From Bryopsis sp. KO-2023 (taxonomy: Eukaryota > Chlorophyta > Ulvophyceae > Bryopsidales > Bryopsidaceae): 64,000 bases of DNA. The stretch is taken from NCBI GenBank assembly GCA_030272585.1, contig BSYQ01000007.1:62001-126000 (forward strand), written 5' to 3'. Within the stretch, counting starts at the first letter, position 1, and every line of letters begins with the position of its first letter. The notes below the pieces were generated by a model that saw only the letters and a program-made list of their open reading frames with translations, made no database searches and was not told the origin of the DNA. The translations under genes and the position numbers were made by a program. Positions 1-10,615 of the stretch are shown piece by piece.

Positions 1-1
1 G

Positions 2-1693
2 GTTTCCCTGCTCTTGCTTCAAAAGAAGGGACCGCTGGGAGAGTGTCAAGAGAGTGGGCACAATACGAGGAGAATGGCTGAGGTGACGGCTCCACAGGCT
101 ATGGAACGGAGCAGGAGTCCGGATGGGAGAATGACGGCCATATCCATGTTGACTGTGAAGCCACCGGCAGTGACTGCATCACAGTCCCCATCGTTCGGTT
201 TCCAAATGTTGGAAAGCAGATCCACTCCGACTTTTGTGGATGGCATGGATTTGGGAGAACAGAGTGACACACCAGCGGGTGAGAGCCTGGAACAGAGGGC
301 TCTCAGCCACTTGTCGGAGTCTTTACATTCCGCATCGCCAAATGTCTCGCCGAGAGGTTCAGACGCTGGACGGGGGAGTCCTGGATTGCCTTCAGCGACG
401 GGGAATGGCCACGGAGAGCCATTGTATCCTCTGGCTCGTGGGGTTTCGACTTCCTTGCCGAACGAGAGTGCATTCACTCAAGGCCCTCCTCCCCCTGCGT
501 ATTCTATTCCCAGCAGCGAACTGGATTCCAGTGTCCAGGTTGGTCGAAGGGAGTCGTCCTCGAGTCTCACTCACTTCGAGGCGAACATGCTTAGATCTGT
601 TCCTGTGTCTGTAGCCGACTATCACAGTGAAAACGGGGTCGTACCTGGAGTCAGACCTATGCTCGATGCCAGGCTGTTTTCTGAGGAGGTCGAATTGGAC
701 GAAATTGGAGATATCAGGACTAGAAACCCCCCGGTTTCGATTGGAATGTTCGATAGGGCTGCAACCCCACCGTTGATACCTGTTGGCCATCCTCATCTCA
801 CCTGTGCCGCCTCCACTACTCCTCCTTCTGTGGGTAGCATGGCTCGGTCCTGGGCTTCGGTGGCTTCCGGAAATGCAACGCTAGCTAAACACCACAGTTT
901 TGAGTCTGAAAAGCACCACCAGCATCAACACCATCAGCATCACGAGGATTTCCCTGACTCGGTGACGACTCAGTCGAGGAGCAGATCGCCCGAGGAGAAA
1001 TCAACCTCGTTGCTGACCGAGGAGCTCAATGTGAAGGCAAACGGTTTCAGAGATATCTCTGGTGTACATGGCATTCGTCGACGATCGGTATCCACGCACG
1101 AGCCTATGGACTTGCACGATATGGTGTCGCAGTCGAAGGTGTTACCGTTTGGGGGTAAATCAGTGAGTGTTGGAGAGGGTTTCCACGGGATAGCTAGAGG
1201 TCACAGCGCATCGCTCCATCCAAAGATGAACGGCCTGGATTTTGGGCCGCCTCCTATGACAGTCAGCAGTGTCTCGCCCCCTTTGGTGGCTAATGGCGGT
1301 GGGCCTTTGATCTTTGGGGATAGGAGTGGGAGTCCTTCCGGAGTCAGTCTCCCAGACCTGAGTGGAAATGCTACTTGGCCCTCTGAAGGCCAGACCGCAA
1401 GCTCCGGGAGGAATTCCGCAGATGGCGAGTCCAGGCCTCCTCCCAATGTGGTGGTATCCTCGCAGTCGAGCAGCCCTTCTGGGGCAGCCTCCCCCTTGGC
1501 TCTTTCGGCATCAGGGGACAATGTGGATCAGAAAACCGTCCAGAAATCTGTTGATAAAGAGCTTGCCCTGAAAGTAAAGGAAATGGAGGCACAGCAGCTG
1601 GATAATTTCTGCTCCGGATTTTCCACGCGAGGACGGTCAATCACAAGATCCAAGCCATTGCGTCGCCCCTTGAACGGGTCTGGCCCTGCATGA
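2..1693 (+). CDS. C-terminal part of a Ser/Pro-rich, low-complexity protein (5' partial)
   Basis: The frame is open from the left edge to TGA at 1691-1693, about 560 codons. The first 5' in-frame ATG is at 74, but the frame is open upstream of it, so this may be the last exon of a longer gene rather than a complete one. The product is rich in Ser, Pro, Gly and RS/SP dipeptides, with a His/Gln cluster at about 905-945 (HHQHQHHQHH-like) and a basic C-terminus with RGRS and RPL motifs. No folded domain or membrane segment is visible. Composition and many SP/RS sites suggest an intrinsically disordered, phosphorylatable tail, for example of an RNA-binding or regulatory protein; that is inference. 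Codon use looks coding (mixed synonymous codons, no stops over 1.7 kb). I do not recognise the family. Confidence 0.7.
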   Translation, partial: VSLLLLQKKGPLGECQESGHNTRRMAEVTAPQAMERSRSPDGRMTAISMLTVKPPAVTASQSPSFGFQMLESRSTPTFVDGMDLGEQSDTPAGESLEQRALSHLSESLHSASPNVSPRGSDAGRGSPGLPSATGNGHGEPLYPLARGVSTSLPNESAFTQGPPPPAYSIPSSELDSSVQVGRRESSSSLTHFEANMLRSVPVSVADYHSENGVVPGVRPMLDARLFSEEVELDEIGDIRTRNPPVSIGMFDRAATPPLIPVGHPHLTCAASTTPPSVGSMARSWASVASGNATLAKHHSFESEKHHQHQHHQHHEDFPDSVTTQSRSRSPEEKSTSLLTEELNVKANGFRDISGVHGIRRRSVSTHEPMDLHDMVSQSKVLPFGGKSVSVGEGFHGIARGHSASLHPKMNGLDFGPPPMTVSSVSPPLVANGGGPLIFGDRSGSPSGVSLPDLSGNATWPSEGQTASSGRNSADGESRPPPNVVVSSQSSSPSGAASPLALSASGDNVDQKTVQKSVDKELALKVKEMEAQQLDNFCSGFSTRGRSITRSKPLRRPLNGSGPA

Positions 1694-2428
1694 GTGGACC
1701 CTTTTGATTTTTCTGGTGCTCCCCGAAAGGCTATCAATGGGATTTTGAGAATTGACGTAGTTAAAACGTAAATGCCTCCAGGACGATACTGAAAATGGTG
1801 GGGGGAAAGGAGAGAGAGAGATAGAGGTTATTCGAGAGTGGACAATTGAGAGAATCTTAGTTCCAGGGCTGGGTAGGGTGGATGGCTGCATATGGTGTTT
1901 TGTGGTCAATTATCTGGTGCGTCTTTTCAGAAGGAAAAGGTCCAACTTTTAGGGGTAGTGCAGTCAGTAGGTTGTGGGGTTAGCTGGTGGTCCCTGTTGT
2001 TTCATTCCAGCTTGAATTGGGGTGTTAGGGTAGTGTGGAAAAAGGAGGGTGTCGTTCAGGCAAGAGTCTTTTCGCTCAGGGGCGGTTTTGAGCTTCTTTT
2101 GGGGATCCGTTGGGATAGGTAGGGATGTGGTGGATTGGATTTTTATCATGAGGGTTTCGATTCGATGGAAGGGAGTTTTATAATGTTTGTTTGCATGTGT
2201 GTGTGTGCCGGGAAACCTTGTGATTTGTACTTATTTCGTTTTGATAGGCCAGTTAAACACCAACAAAAAAAACTTCTTTGTGTTTTTCCCCTTCTTTGTG
2301 GAGGCTTTGTGTGTTTGGAATGTTTTTTTTCTTTTGTTTTCTTTTTCGCTTTTCATCAGTTTTTGCTTTTTTTTAATTTGCAAACTAAAAAACAGCAACA
2401 GTTGATGTGTTTGAAGGTAGAGTAGCGA

Positions 2429-2497
2429 AGAAAAAAAAAAAGAAAAGAAGAAAAAGAAAAAGAAAAAGAAAAAGAAAAAGAGAAAAGAAAAGAAATG
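2429..2497 (+). repeat. AAAAG-type polypurine tract
   Basis: An almost pure A/G stretch made of reiterated aaaag/aaaaag units. It reads as Lys/Arg-only codons on the plus strand and Phe/Leu-only on the minus strand, so the overlapping ORFs are artefacts. It lies in the 3' region of the first gene. Confidence 0.8.
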
Positions 2498-3837
2498 TAA
2501 ACGGGATACGGGGAGAAGAAGGAAAAGAAAATGTTCGATTCAAGGGGAAGAGGGAGGGAGGGGTTCTAGGCACACAGAAGGGAGGTGATGGATGTGTTTT
2601 GCATTTGCTTGTTTCTTGATTTTTTGGGGGTTGCGCATGCATTTTTATGTACGATTTCTTTTCTGGATTCAGACACGATTTTGGGCTCTTTAAAAAAAAG
2701 CCCCCTGATCTGCATGCTGGTCTTGAGTGTGTGTTTTCACTGTTTCCACCTGGTGGTTGAAGATTTTACATTGGGAGGGGATCGGTCTTTGATGGGAATC
2801 TTTTTTTCTTTTAAATCTTTGGGTGTTTTGGGATGGAGGGTGGGGGAAAAATGGGAGCAGGGGTGAAAATGATTGACACGACAAGGACAAGGGCGAAAAA
2901 AAAATCCACGAAAAACCCACAAAATGTCACAAGACGCACTCAGAGAAAAAAGAAAGAGCGAGAGAGAGAGAGAGAGTGTAGTGTTTCTCTTTTTGTGGTT
3001 CATATTATGCTGTTCTCTTGATGAACTTTCAAAAAAAAGAGGAAAAAAAAAAGAAAAACCACATATTCAGCTGTTGGAACGGGAGTCTTTTCAATTCTGA
3101 TTTTTTTTCTGGTTTACAGATAGCTGCTGCCCATGTTTGTAAGTGTTTTGAACATCGGTGGCATGATAAGGGGGGGGGGGGGGAGCTCTCTCTCTCTCTC
3201 CCTGTCTTTATTTTCTTGAGTGAGGGAATTCGTTGTGTGGCGTTTTTGTGATCGTTTTCCCATCGGGGTGAGTTTTTTGTTGTTTTTTTTTGGAAGGGTT
3301 TGTCCTTGATAGTTTGGATTTAGACTCCAATGCATATTGTATTGTGAAACTGCATGTTGAGAAGCTTACAACAAGAGTTGCATTTTTTTTCCTCCTCTTC
3401 TTTTGTTGTTTTTGCTGGGGGTTCTGTGGAAAAGACTAGATCCAAAACTCAGTAGGTCAAGTTTCTCTGTTAGTGAAAATACCCTTCTGTCCCCTGTTCT
3501 ACCATTACTAAAGAAAAAGAAATATTCTTGTGGGGAGGGGGGCGAAAAAATTGAACAAGAGGTTTGGGTGGGTGATCTTCAACTGTGAATGCATGGTTGG
3601 ATCGAGAGAGGTTGTCAGGGACGGGAAAAAAAAAAGACATAGGGGAAAGAGAATTTGTGAAGTGAAAAGATATGTAGGGAAAGAACGCGAAAAGAAAAAT
3701 CATGAGAGATATGAAAAAAAAAAAAGAAAGCACTTGTGGAGAAATGTCAGTCAATAGTGAAACCCCATACGTCGGAGTGTATTTTCTGCCGACAGGGGAA
3801 CAAAGAAGGAGAATTTCAGCTTCTTTTTAAGATATGG

Positions 3838-3882
3838 TGTGGAGGGGATGGAGGGGATGGAGGGGATGGAGGGGAGGGGGGG
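3838..3882 (+). repeat. G-rich 10-bp tandem repeat (ggaggggatg), about four copies
   Basis: Four near-perfect copies of a 10-bp unit end in a run of G. Each unit carries a GGGG block, so the plus strand could form a G-quadruplex. It lies in non-coding DNA. Confidence 0.8.
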
Positions 3883-4640
3883 GTTCTGGGAAGAGCTCTC
3901 GAGGAGGATTTACAAGGGGGGTAAAAATGAGAAAAAAACTGGAAAAAACAACAAAAAAAATAGGAAATTGAGAGAGAGAGACAGAACGAGAACCCCTTTG
4001 GTGGCGGAATTTTTCCTTTGGAGACAGGATATTGTAAATTTTTTTTTCATACATATTTGCTTTATTTTAGGGTCATGGGTTGCCATTCTTGGGAGTGTAT
4101 TTTGTGCACACCCTGAAAATCGTCCAGCATTTTTTCATCGATAGCGTCTGAAAGTGTTTGGTATCGAATTGCTGTGGGCCCACATTTTGGGAAAGCAGCA
4201 GATCAACGAGGTCAATTAGTTTTTTTTTGGAAAACGAGGGAAATTCGACCAAGGGAGAGAAAAAAATTATAGCCCAACGAAACCCCCTGTCCTTGTATTT
4301 AGATGTGTTAGTGTAACCACAGATGCAGTTGGGGGGTTCTTGTGGTTCATTATGCCTTGAAAATGGAGTTCCAAAAAAAAGAACTCTCCGTTGTGTGTGT
4401 GTTTTGAAAAGAGGCAAGTAGGTCATTGGGGGGGAAGGGTGGGAAGAAGCTGAGGAGAAGCTGGGTTCTATATTATGGACTGTGGTGAATGGTTTCTTTC
4501 GCCGAGAGCAGTAATTGTTTGTTTCAAGGTATGTGTGGTTGGCCAGGAGAGAAAAAAAGGGAAGGCAGAGTTCTGAGATGAAAATAAATGTTGGATTCAA
4601 ATTTCAAGTCCTGAGTTTGTGGTGTTTTGTGAGGCAGTGG

Positions 4641-6272
4641 GGTGGGTTGCTCGGAATAAGAAAAAAAAAAAAAAAGCAGTATGATTGAATTCGCTCTTGT
4701 GGTTGATATCGGTATGAATCATGGGTGGCTGCATGGTTTCTTTTCACCAGAGAGCAGTCGCTTGTCTGCCACTTTGAACACACGAATTTACAGTTTCAGT
4801 TTTTAATTAATCATTATCTTCGGAGAGAGCACATAATGTTGGGAGGTACACACACACACGGATACAACATGCAACGAGTGAATAGTTTTTTGAATAAACT
4901 CCCAGAAATCTTCCAGTGAGGGATTGACTAACTTCAGCATTTAGTGCCAATATTCATTACAGCCTGCACTCCCAAAAAAATTCCAAAAAAAATCCCTTTG
5001 AAATGAACACATGCAGCAAGTATGTAAATAGCTCAGAAACGAATAAATTCACACAACTCTCTAGCAACTCTGGTTGGTCAGACACATGTTTGAATCATTT
5101 TCTGTTTGTAAGGAAGGAGCCACGAATATCAGGTGCTGGATGCAAGACTGACTTTGCAAACCTCCTAGATGTCACAATATACTACATTTTTTTATTTATA
5201 TTTTTTTAATCAAAAGAAGAAAATAGCAACACTTGTTGGAACCAGATGGGACAACACAGCAGACACAAACACTCTTTTTTAATCATAAATTCTGGCACAC
5301 AATTTTGTTTTTTAATATGCTTTTCCATTTCACTCACTGAAAAAGGATACACCACCATGATCGTTTCAAATCTGTTTGTGAGGCGTGGTCTCTCAAATCA
5401 TGGCTCAATGGTTTGACCACCCCCCACTCCCACAGCTCCTTATTCAACCAGATCTGCTGCCTGCGCACCACTTCCTTCGATCATCCAACCCCAATAATAA
5501 CGCTGTTGCCATCTGCTTCGAAACGAAATCTGCTGCCTCTTTCCACCACAGAGCATATGGGGCAAGAATAACCTGGGAAGAATTGTGTGGCTGCATTTGT
5601 GGTTGTCAGAAGTTGACTGAGGTTCTAAAATCACAAATTCATGGACATTTCACAAATCATTTGAACAGAAATGCTCTCTACATGGAAGCTTTTGTGAACC
5701 ATATCACATACAGTTGTGTCCAAGCTGGCTAGAAGCCAGATAGAAGCTGTAGTTGGGCTCTGCTCTTTCAAAATGGACATTCCCTGTGTCTAAAGATTTG
5801 AAGCCACTGTATCTAAGTAAGGTAAAAGTATGCTTGGTCCCAAAGTCACAGGCAATCGTGAGATCATCCCTGGTGGAAAATTGTGCAGACTTCAATACCA
5901 AGGAATCCGTGGGCATAATACAAGACAGGACATTTTTTTTAAGGGTGCGGTCATTTTGACTAACCAAACCAGCGTTCGGTAGTGATGGACGTTGAGTCTT
6001 CTTCTACAGAAGCCATTTTATACATCCTATGAATGAATCAATCTAAGGACCACCCCCACCGAAAAAACTACGCTTGTATCTTTTTTACTTCGCCCAAATC
6101 ACCCCCAAACTTTGTTCACTTCAAAAGAAGTCTTTCCGCCATGCGAAAACAAAGACTTTTTTCATTTGTTTTTTTTTTCTTTTCCCAATCATCTTGAAGG
6201 AAAAAAAAAAGAAAGTATTTTCGGAAGAACAATATATCCCCTTCCCCCCCCTCCTTTTTATGCTCCTGAAAA
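4641..6272. other. Gene-poor spacer and probable 3' UTR of the dsRBD gene
   Basis: No ORF here carries domain-like sequence or splice-compatible exons that I could join. The longest plus-strand frames (around 5385-5732 and 6112-6468) are short and the second is antisense to the last dsRBD exon. The part next to 6272 is likely the 3' UTR of the minus-strand dsRBD gene. Confidence 0.45.
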
Positions 6273-9200
6273 TCAAGGTAAATTGGGCGGTTCACTATGG
6301 AGCCTGTCTTGTCTCGATAAGTTTCCAAGGCCACTGTTGATGCTGTCGACGATGGTGGAAGCATTTGACCTGCTGTCTAGCGCCAATTTCTTCAATATTC
6401 TGTTTTCATCCTCTAATTCCAGTAGTCTAGCGATCGCCTGGGCAATATCAGTCACACATGAACGGTGACTACAACCCCCAAATAACGTACATCGAAAACA
6501 AGCAAAGAGGAACATTTCCTTTTTTGTTTCCCGCAGTGAACATGTTTGTTTTTTTGTCAGCTGCAATGTGATGCGATGTGATACTCAAGGAAAAAAAAAA
6601 AAAGATGCAAAAATGATTGCTTTGAAGAATTTTTTAGGGAAGCGAAAGGGGAAAAAAAAAAAAAAAAACGCACTTTTTCGAGATTATCTCTGGCTTCTTC
6701 ATGGGGTCTGTCCAGTAAAGACTTCCATTCCGCAATGCAAAGTTCACGTTCCTCTGATTCCAGTTCCCCTAATTCTAAAGACATGACAAACCAGACACTT
6801 GTTTTTTAACAAACATGGCTTGTGCCTAGATACAACTCGTTTCTAAAAAAAACTTACTTTTCTTTTTCCGATTGGCCAAAACACTGAGATGATACATTCA
6901 CAATTTTTGTCTGTATGGTAATATAGACATGCTAACAAATGATATGGATATACTGAAGCGACCATGCAAAAATCACAAGAAAAAACAGCTCCTTTGATTT
7001 AGGTCTCTACCGTTGTGCTCCGAAGGCATGCAACCTATAAAAAAAGGTGACATGCAATCTTTCTTTAATTGATTCACAACAAAAAAAATCGAAATTCTTC
7101 ACAAATGTAGACACGATATGATCCAGAATACACAGACGGGTAAAATATTCTTTGACAGATGCACACCGAAAATGATGAGTAAGTTGGTTGGGCCATACCT
7201 TGAGAAATTCCAGCTTCTGTTGGGGGGGGTGTACTGCCGGCACTAACACCCGCTGCAAAACATCACAAACGCTTCATTTCAAAAGGAACTTGATTGCGCC
7301 AAAAGCAAAAATATTGAACAGGAAAAAAGGAACATCTCCAGGGTGCAACCAACAGCATTCATTAGTTTTACACAGTTTCTAGACAGTGTGATAGAAACTA
7401 GAACACCCCACCCACATACCCCATTCAGCAAATGATGGTACATAATGCGCTTGTACCGGCTGTACTCCTTGCACTCCCTGAACTGCTTGTACTGCCTGTA
7501 CTGCCTGCACTCCCTGAATCCCTTGTGATGCCTGTACTGATTGCATTGCCTGTACTGATTGCATTGCCTGGACTGACTGCACTGGATGTAGCGACTGTAC
7601 TGGATGTACTGACTGTATTGGATGTACCGACTGTACTGGATGCATAGGTTGTACCACCTGTACGGGCTGTACTGGCACTTGATGCACTGGCTGACTGAAG
7701 ACTGGATGTTGCGATGAGGTGAACTGCATTTGTACAGCCACTTGCGAACCTGGAAAGACATCTCCACCCTTAAGACCCTTTTTCTTTCTTGGGGAAAGAG
7801 GTATTGAAGAAGAAAAAGTGTGAGCACGCAATATGCGGGAAAGAAATGTTCCAAGTAAAAAACAGAAAAGTAAAAACAGGACGTTGGAAGAGCTGTGGAA
7901 TAGGACTGCTATATTTCACCTTGAGGCATTTGCGGCGGCTGCTGATAATGGGGTTGAAAACGCTGGTCATAGGCCATCTGCTCAAGTGAAAAAATCAAGA
8001 AGAAAATAATGAAAAGGATGATTCTTCAGAAACCAGGGTTGCATCCACAGAGACAACAACAATGCACAGAGGTTTGCGGAAGAACTGGTGGTGTAAAGCC
8101 ATCCCTGACACAGAACAAACGATAAAAAAGCTGCAGACTGGGGATAAGTCTCCATTAATTTCCCTAAAAATGTTCAAATAATTACTAAATAATAAATAAT
8201 TTAAACCTTGCTGAGATAAAACTGAAACAATAGAATTCCTACCACTTCCTGGACAGGCTGTGGTTCCAAGGCTTGTGGGGAGGGCTGCGATTTTGCAATC
8301 AATCCTCTCTCCTGATAATATCTGATGGCTAATTCTGCAGTAACATGTTCGGCGCTTTTTTTGGATCGACCTTGACCTGGGGAGAAATGGGAAAAAAAAA
8401 GTATTGACAAAATAACAAAGTGTATATCAACCACATTGGAGAGGTTATGTTTCAGCATCTGGGAAGAACAAAACAGAAGCAAAAAAACAAACTGTTGTTG
8501 ATCTGCCAGCATCACAGGAATGTCTTGGTTTTATTTTCATTCTCTTTTTTCTCGACTTCAGGGTGTTTTTTTCTCAGATGTTCTACAGTTTTTTTCTTTG
8601 AAATCCTTTGGCAGGGAGAAAAACACCAGACTGCTCCGATTCCAATTTTAGGAAAGATGTCTCATGAACCATCGGTTGAAGTGCCAATCATTTCCTGAAG
8701 TGGAAATTACATTCTGCGGAGATCAAACACTGCAAACCAAACGCCAATCGGTCCTTCTGGGAAAAATAAGGTAACTGGATTTTCCTATCCTTTTGAAAAA
8801 AACCGAAGTCTAAATGTGCGTTTTCTATTACCCTCAAACGATTCCGCGCCAATTGAACCCATGATGGTTCCATGCAAAGGGGGGCAGTACAGAGTGCATG
8901 TGAATAGAGGTTCTCTCGATTTGTTTTTGCTTTCGGTAACCTGGAGGATTTCAACAAAGCAATCCCTCTCTTAAAAAAAAAAACAGAAAACAGAAAACAG
9001 AAAAACACCATAAAGTAAACAGGTACTCAACAGATACTTTTCAGTCAAAACGAAACAAAGCGAAAATCTCATCGATTAATCAGCCAAGTTTTTCCACAAG
9101 ATGTATTTTTTCACTCTGTTTCAAGCAAAAGTACGCTCTTTGCTTGTTGAATCACTTTCACTTGGAACCTCCTGAAATATATTTATAAAAACATGCAAAA

Positions 9201-9673
9201 TTCGAAACTCCCACTGTTCTATATTTCATAAAGACTATTATATCTGCTATTTCTCGTACCGTAAATTGCACGGATTGAACGTCTGTTTGATTCCTCTGTA
9301 GGAATTCGAGCAATTGTGATTTGTATGGTTTTGGATTGGATGGTGCTGCTGAAAATTGAAACAGATCAATACAGTGTAAGTGGCAGGTGCACACAGAAGA
9401 GCAAAAACGTATCAATCGACCAGAAATCCACAAACTATTTGTTGATCTTCTAGAGTCCCACTAAATTCATGACTGACAGTGGGAGTTCCCCAGGTTTCGA
9501 TTGCATTCTGAGGCTTTTTCTGAGTGCATTTGAAGAAAGAAAATGGCCAAAAGATCAAAAGATTTGTTCGATCAAATTTTCTTGTTTTCCTCACCTGGCA
9601 GAGCGGGGACAGAAGCTGGTTTCGCAGCACCAGCGCTCAGATCAAACATACCCAGAGATTGCTGCTCCCCCAT
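6273..9673 (-). CDS. dsRNA-binding-domain protein with HPVQSV-type repeats and a C-terminal coiled coil (10 exons)
   Basis: Exons (minus): 9673-9595, 9348-9260, 8940-8832, 8376-8243, 7977-7920, 7749-7420, 7252-7199, 7034-7011, 6774-6674, 6437-6273. All have GT-AG borders, all phases close, and the product is 380 aa. Residues about 34-112 form one double-stranded-RNA-binding domain: the first helix has KPYKSQLLEFLQ, the strands have PLFTCTLYCPP, and the second helix has GQGRSKKSAEHVTAELA, including the GxGxSKK RNA-backbone contact motif typical of dsRBDs. Exon 6 encodes about 110 residues of Gln/Val-rich degenerate hexapeptides (HPVQSV, QAMQSV, QAVQ). Exons 9-10 are Glu/Leu-rich and predict a coiled coil (ELGELESEERELCIAEW; LLELEDENRILKKLAL). 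It is probably a cytoplasmic or nuclear RNA-binding scaffold; the partner is unknown. The acceptor of exon 5 could also be three bases upstream. No catalytic domain (RNase III, ADAR, helicase) is present. Confidence 0.82.
7440..7700 (-). repeat. Degenerate 18-bp coding repeat (HPVQSV/QAMQSV units)
   Basis: Inside exon 6 of the dsRBD gene the DNA repeats an approximately 18-bp unit (minus-strand consensus like catccagtacagtcggta), giving V-Q/P-V-Q hexapeptides. The opposite strand also stays open as a Leu/Pro/Ala-rich frame, which is a shadow. Confidence 0.85.
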
Positions 9674-10615
9674 GATCTCCCCTATTTTCCACTTTTTCCT
9701 TTAATAAAATCTTATTATGTTATTTTTCTTATTTGTCTACTTCCCGCCGCCCAAATCCCAACCTAAACCAACCTGAACCAAAGAATTTTAATCACAACAA
9801 TGAGCAGAAAGGAAAAAAAAAATGCAAATTTGAACGAATGTGGTCGGAGGTTTGTTGTGTTCAACCACCCCCAAAAACAAAACAAAACAATAATAACAAT
9901 AACAATGAATAAATATATATGGATGAAAATACAGAATGATACACATACTTTTAATCGATCCCAATTGGATTTCCTTTTCTCCAGATGTCTCCTGGCTTTC
10001 TTTTTTTTTCCCTTTTCTTTTTTTCTTTGGGGGGGGGGGGGGGAGGGATCTTGAGAAGGTGCGAACATCAGATGTTATTCTTTGACATTTTTTTCCATCC
10101 ATCAACAAGAAAGAGTTCACTTCCACATTTAGTCAGTACAAACCTAAAAATAGGATATCTCCCTTGCTATTTTCGGGCCAAGAAAGGATCCGGTCTTCTG
10201 TGAACTCTGTTTTCGCTGGAAGCGCACCACCAGTGATGGATCCCAAACCTTACACACCGCTGAGTTGAAGAGAAACTGTCCAGATCGAAGGAATCGAAAA
10301 AAGAAACCAAACAAATAGCGTTCGCCGTCTCGAACGAGCTTTTCCAACGGGCAATAATACTCCAAGGTTATCGAATAAATCCAAGACGGTAGGTAGAACC
10401 CTGGAAACGAAGCCCCCCTCTTTCTCCTTTATCATAAAATTTTTGCCGTGTCCAACACTTTGACATCAAGTTTCTTGATAGCGCCCCGCCACGTGACTGA
10501 CTGGTCGATTGGATTTGTTCATTCAGTGACGCAATTTTGTTCACAGACTTTCTCTTTTTTTGTTGAATTCTGGCGGCTTAGTTGCGGTCGGCTTCGGTTT
10601 CGGGTTCCAGGAAAA
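9674..10615. promoter_or_regulatory. Divergent intergenic region between the dsRBD gene (-) and RPL37 (+)
   Basis: This 942-bp spacer separates two divergent start codons, so it should hold both promoters and 5' UTRs. It contains a G15 homopolymer at 10029-10043. Two overlapping minus frames between 10144 and 10435 are open but unrecognisable and could be 5' UTR or a missed upstream exon. I identify no TATA box or defined element. Confidence 0.5.
10029..10043 (+). repeat. G15 homopolymer
   Basis: Fifteen consecutive G on the plus strand in the dsRBD/RPL37 divergent spacer. Confidence 0.9.

Larger units (their letters stand above)
1694..4640. other. Long low-complexity, C-poor region downstream of the first gene; no gene seen
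   Basis: About 2.9 kb without a credible ORF. The plus strand is conspicuously poor in C, with T-rich, G-rich and A/G-rich runs, GA microsatellites (about 1809-1825 and 2950-2974) and A-tracts. The short ORFs are homopolymer translations (poly-Lys/Arg, poly-Phe, poly-Gly). It probably contains the 3' UTR of the upstream gene and spacer DNA. I see no polyadenylation site that I can place with confidence. Confidence 0.5.

Noticed and set aside
7432..7647. Plus-strand Leu/Pro/Ala-rich frame
   Set aside because: It is the antisense shadow of the HPVQSV repeat in the dsRBD gene; repeats of unit length divisible by three keep both strands open.
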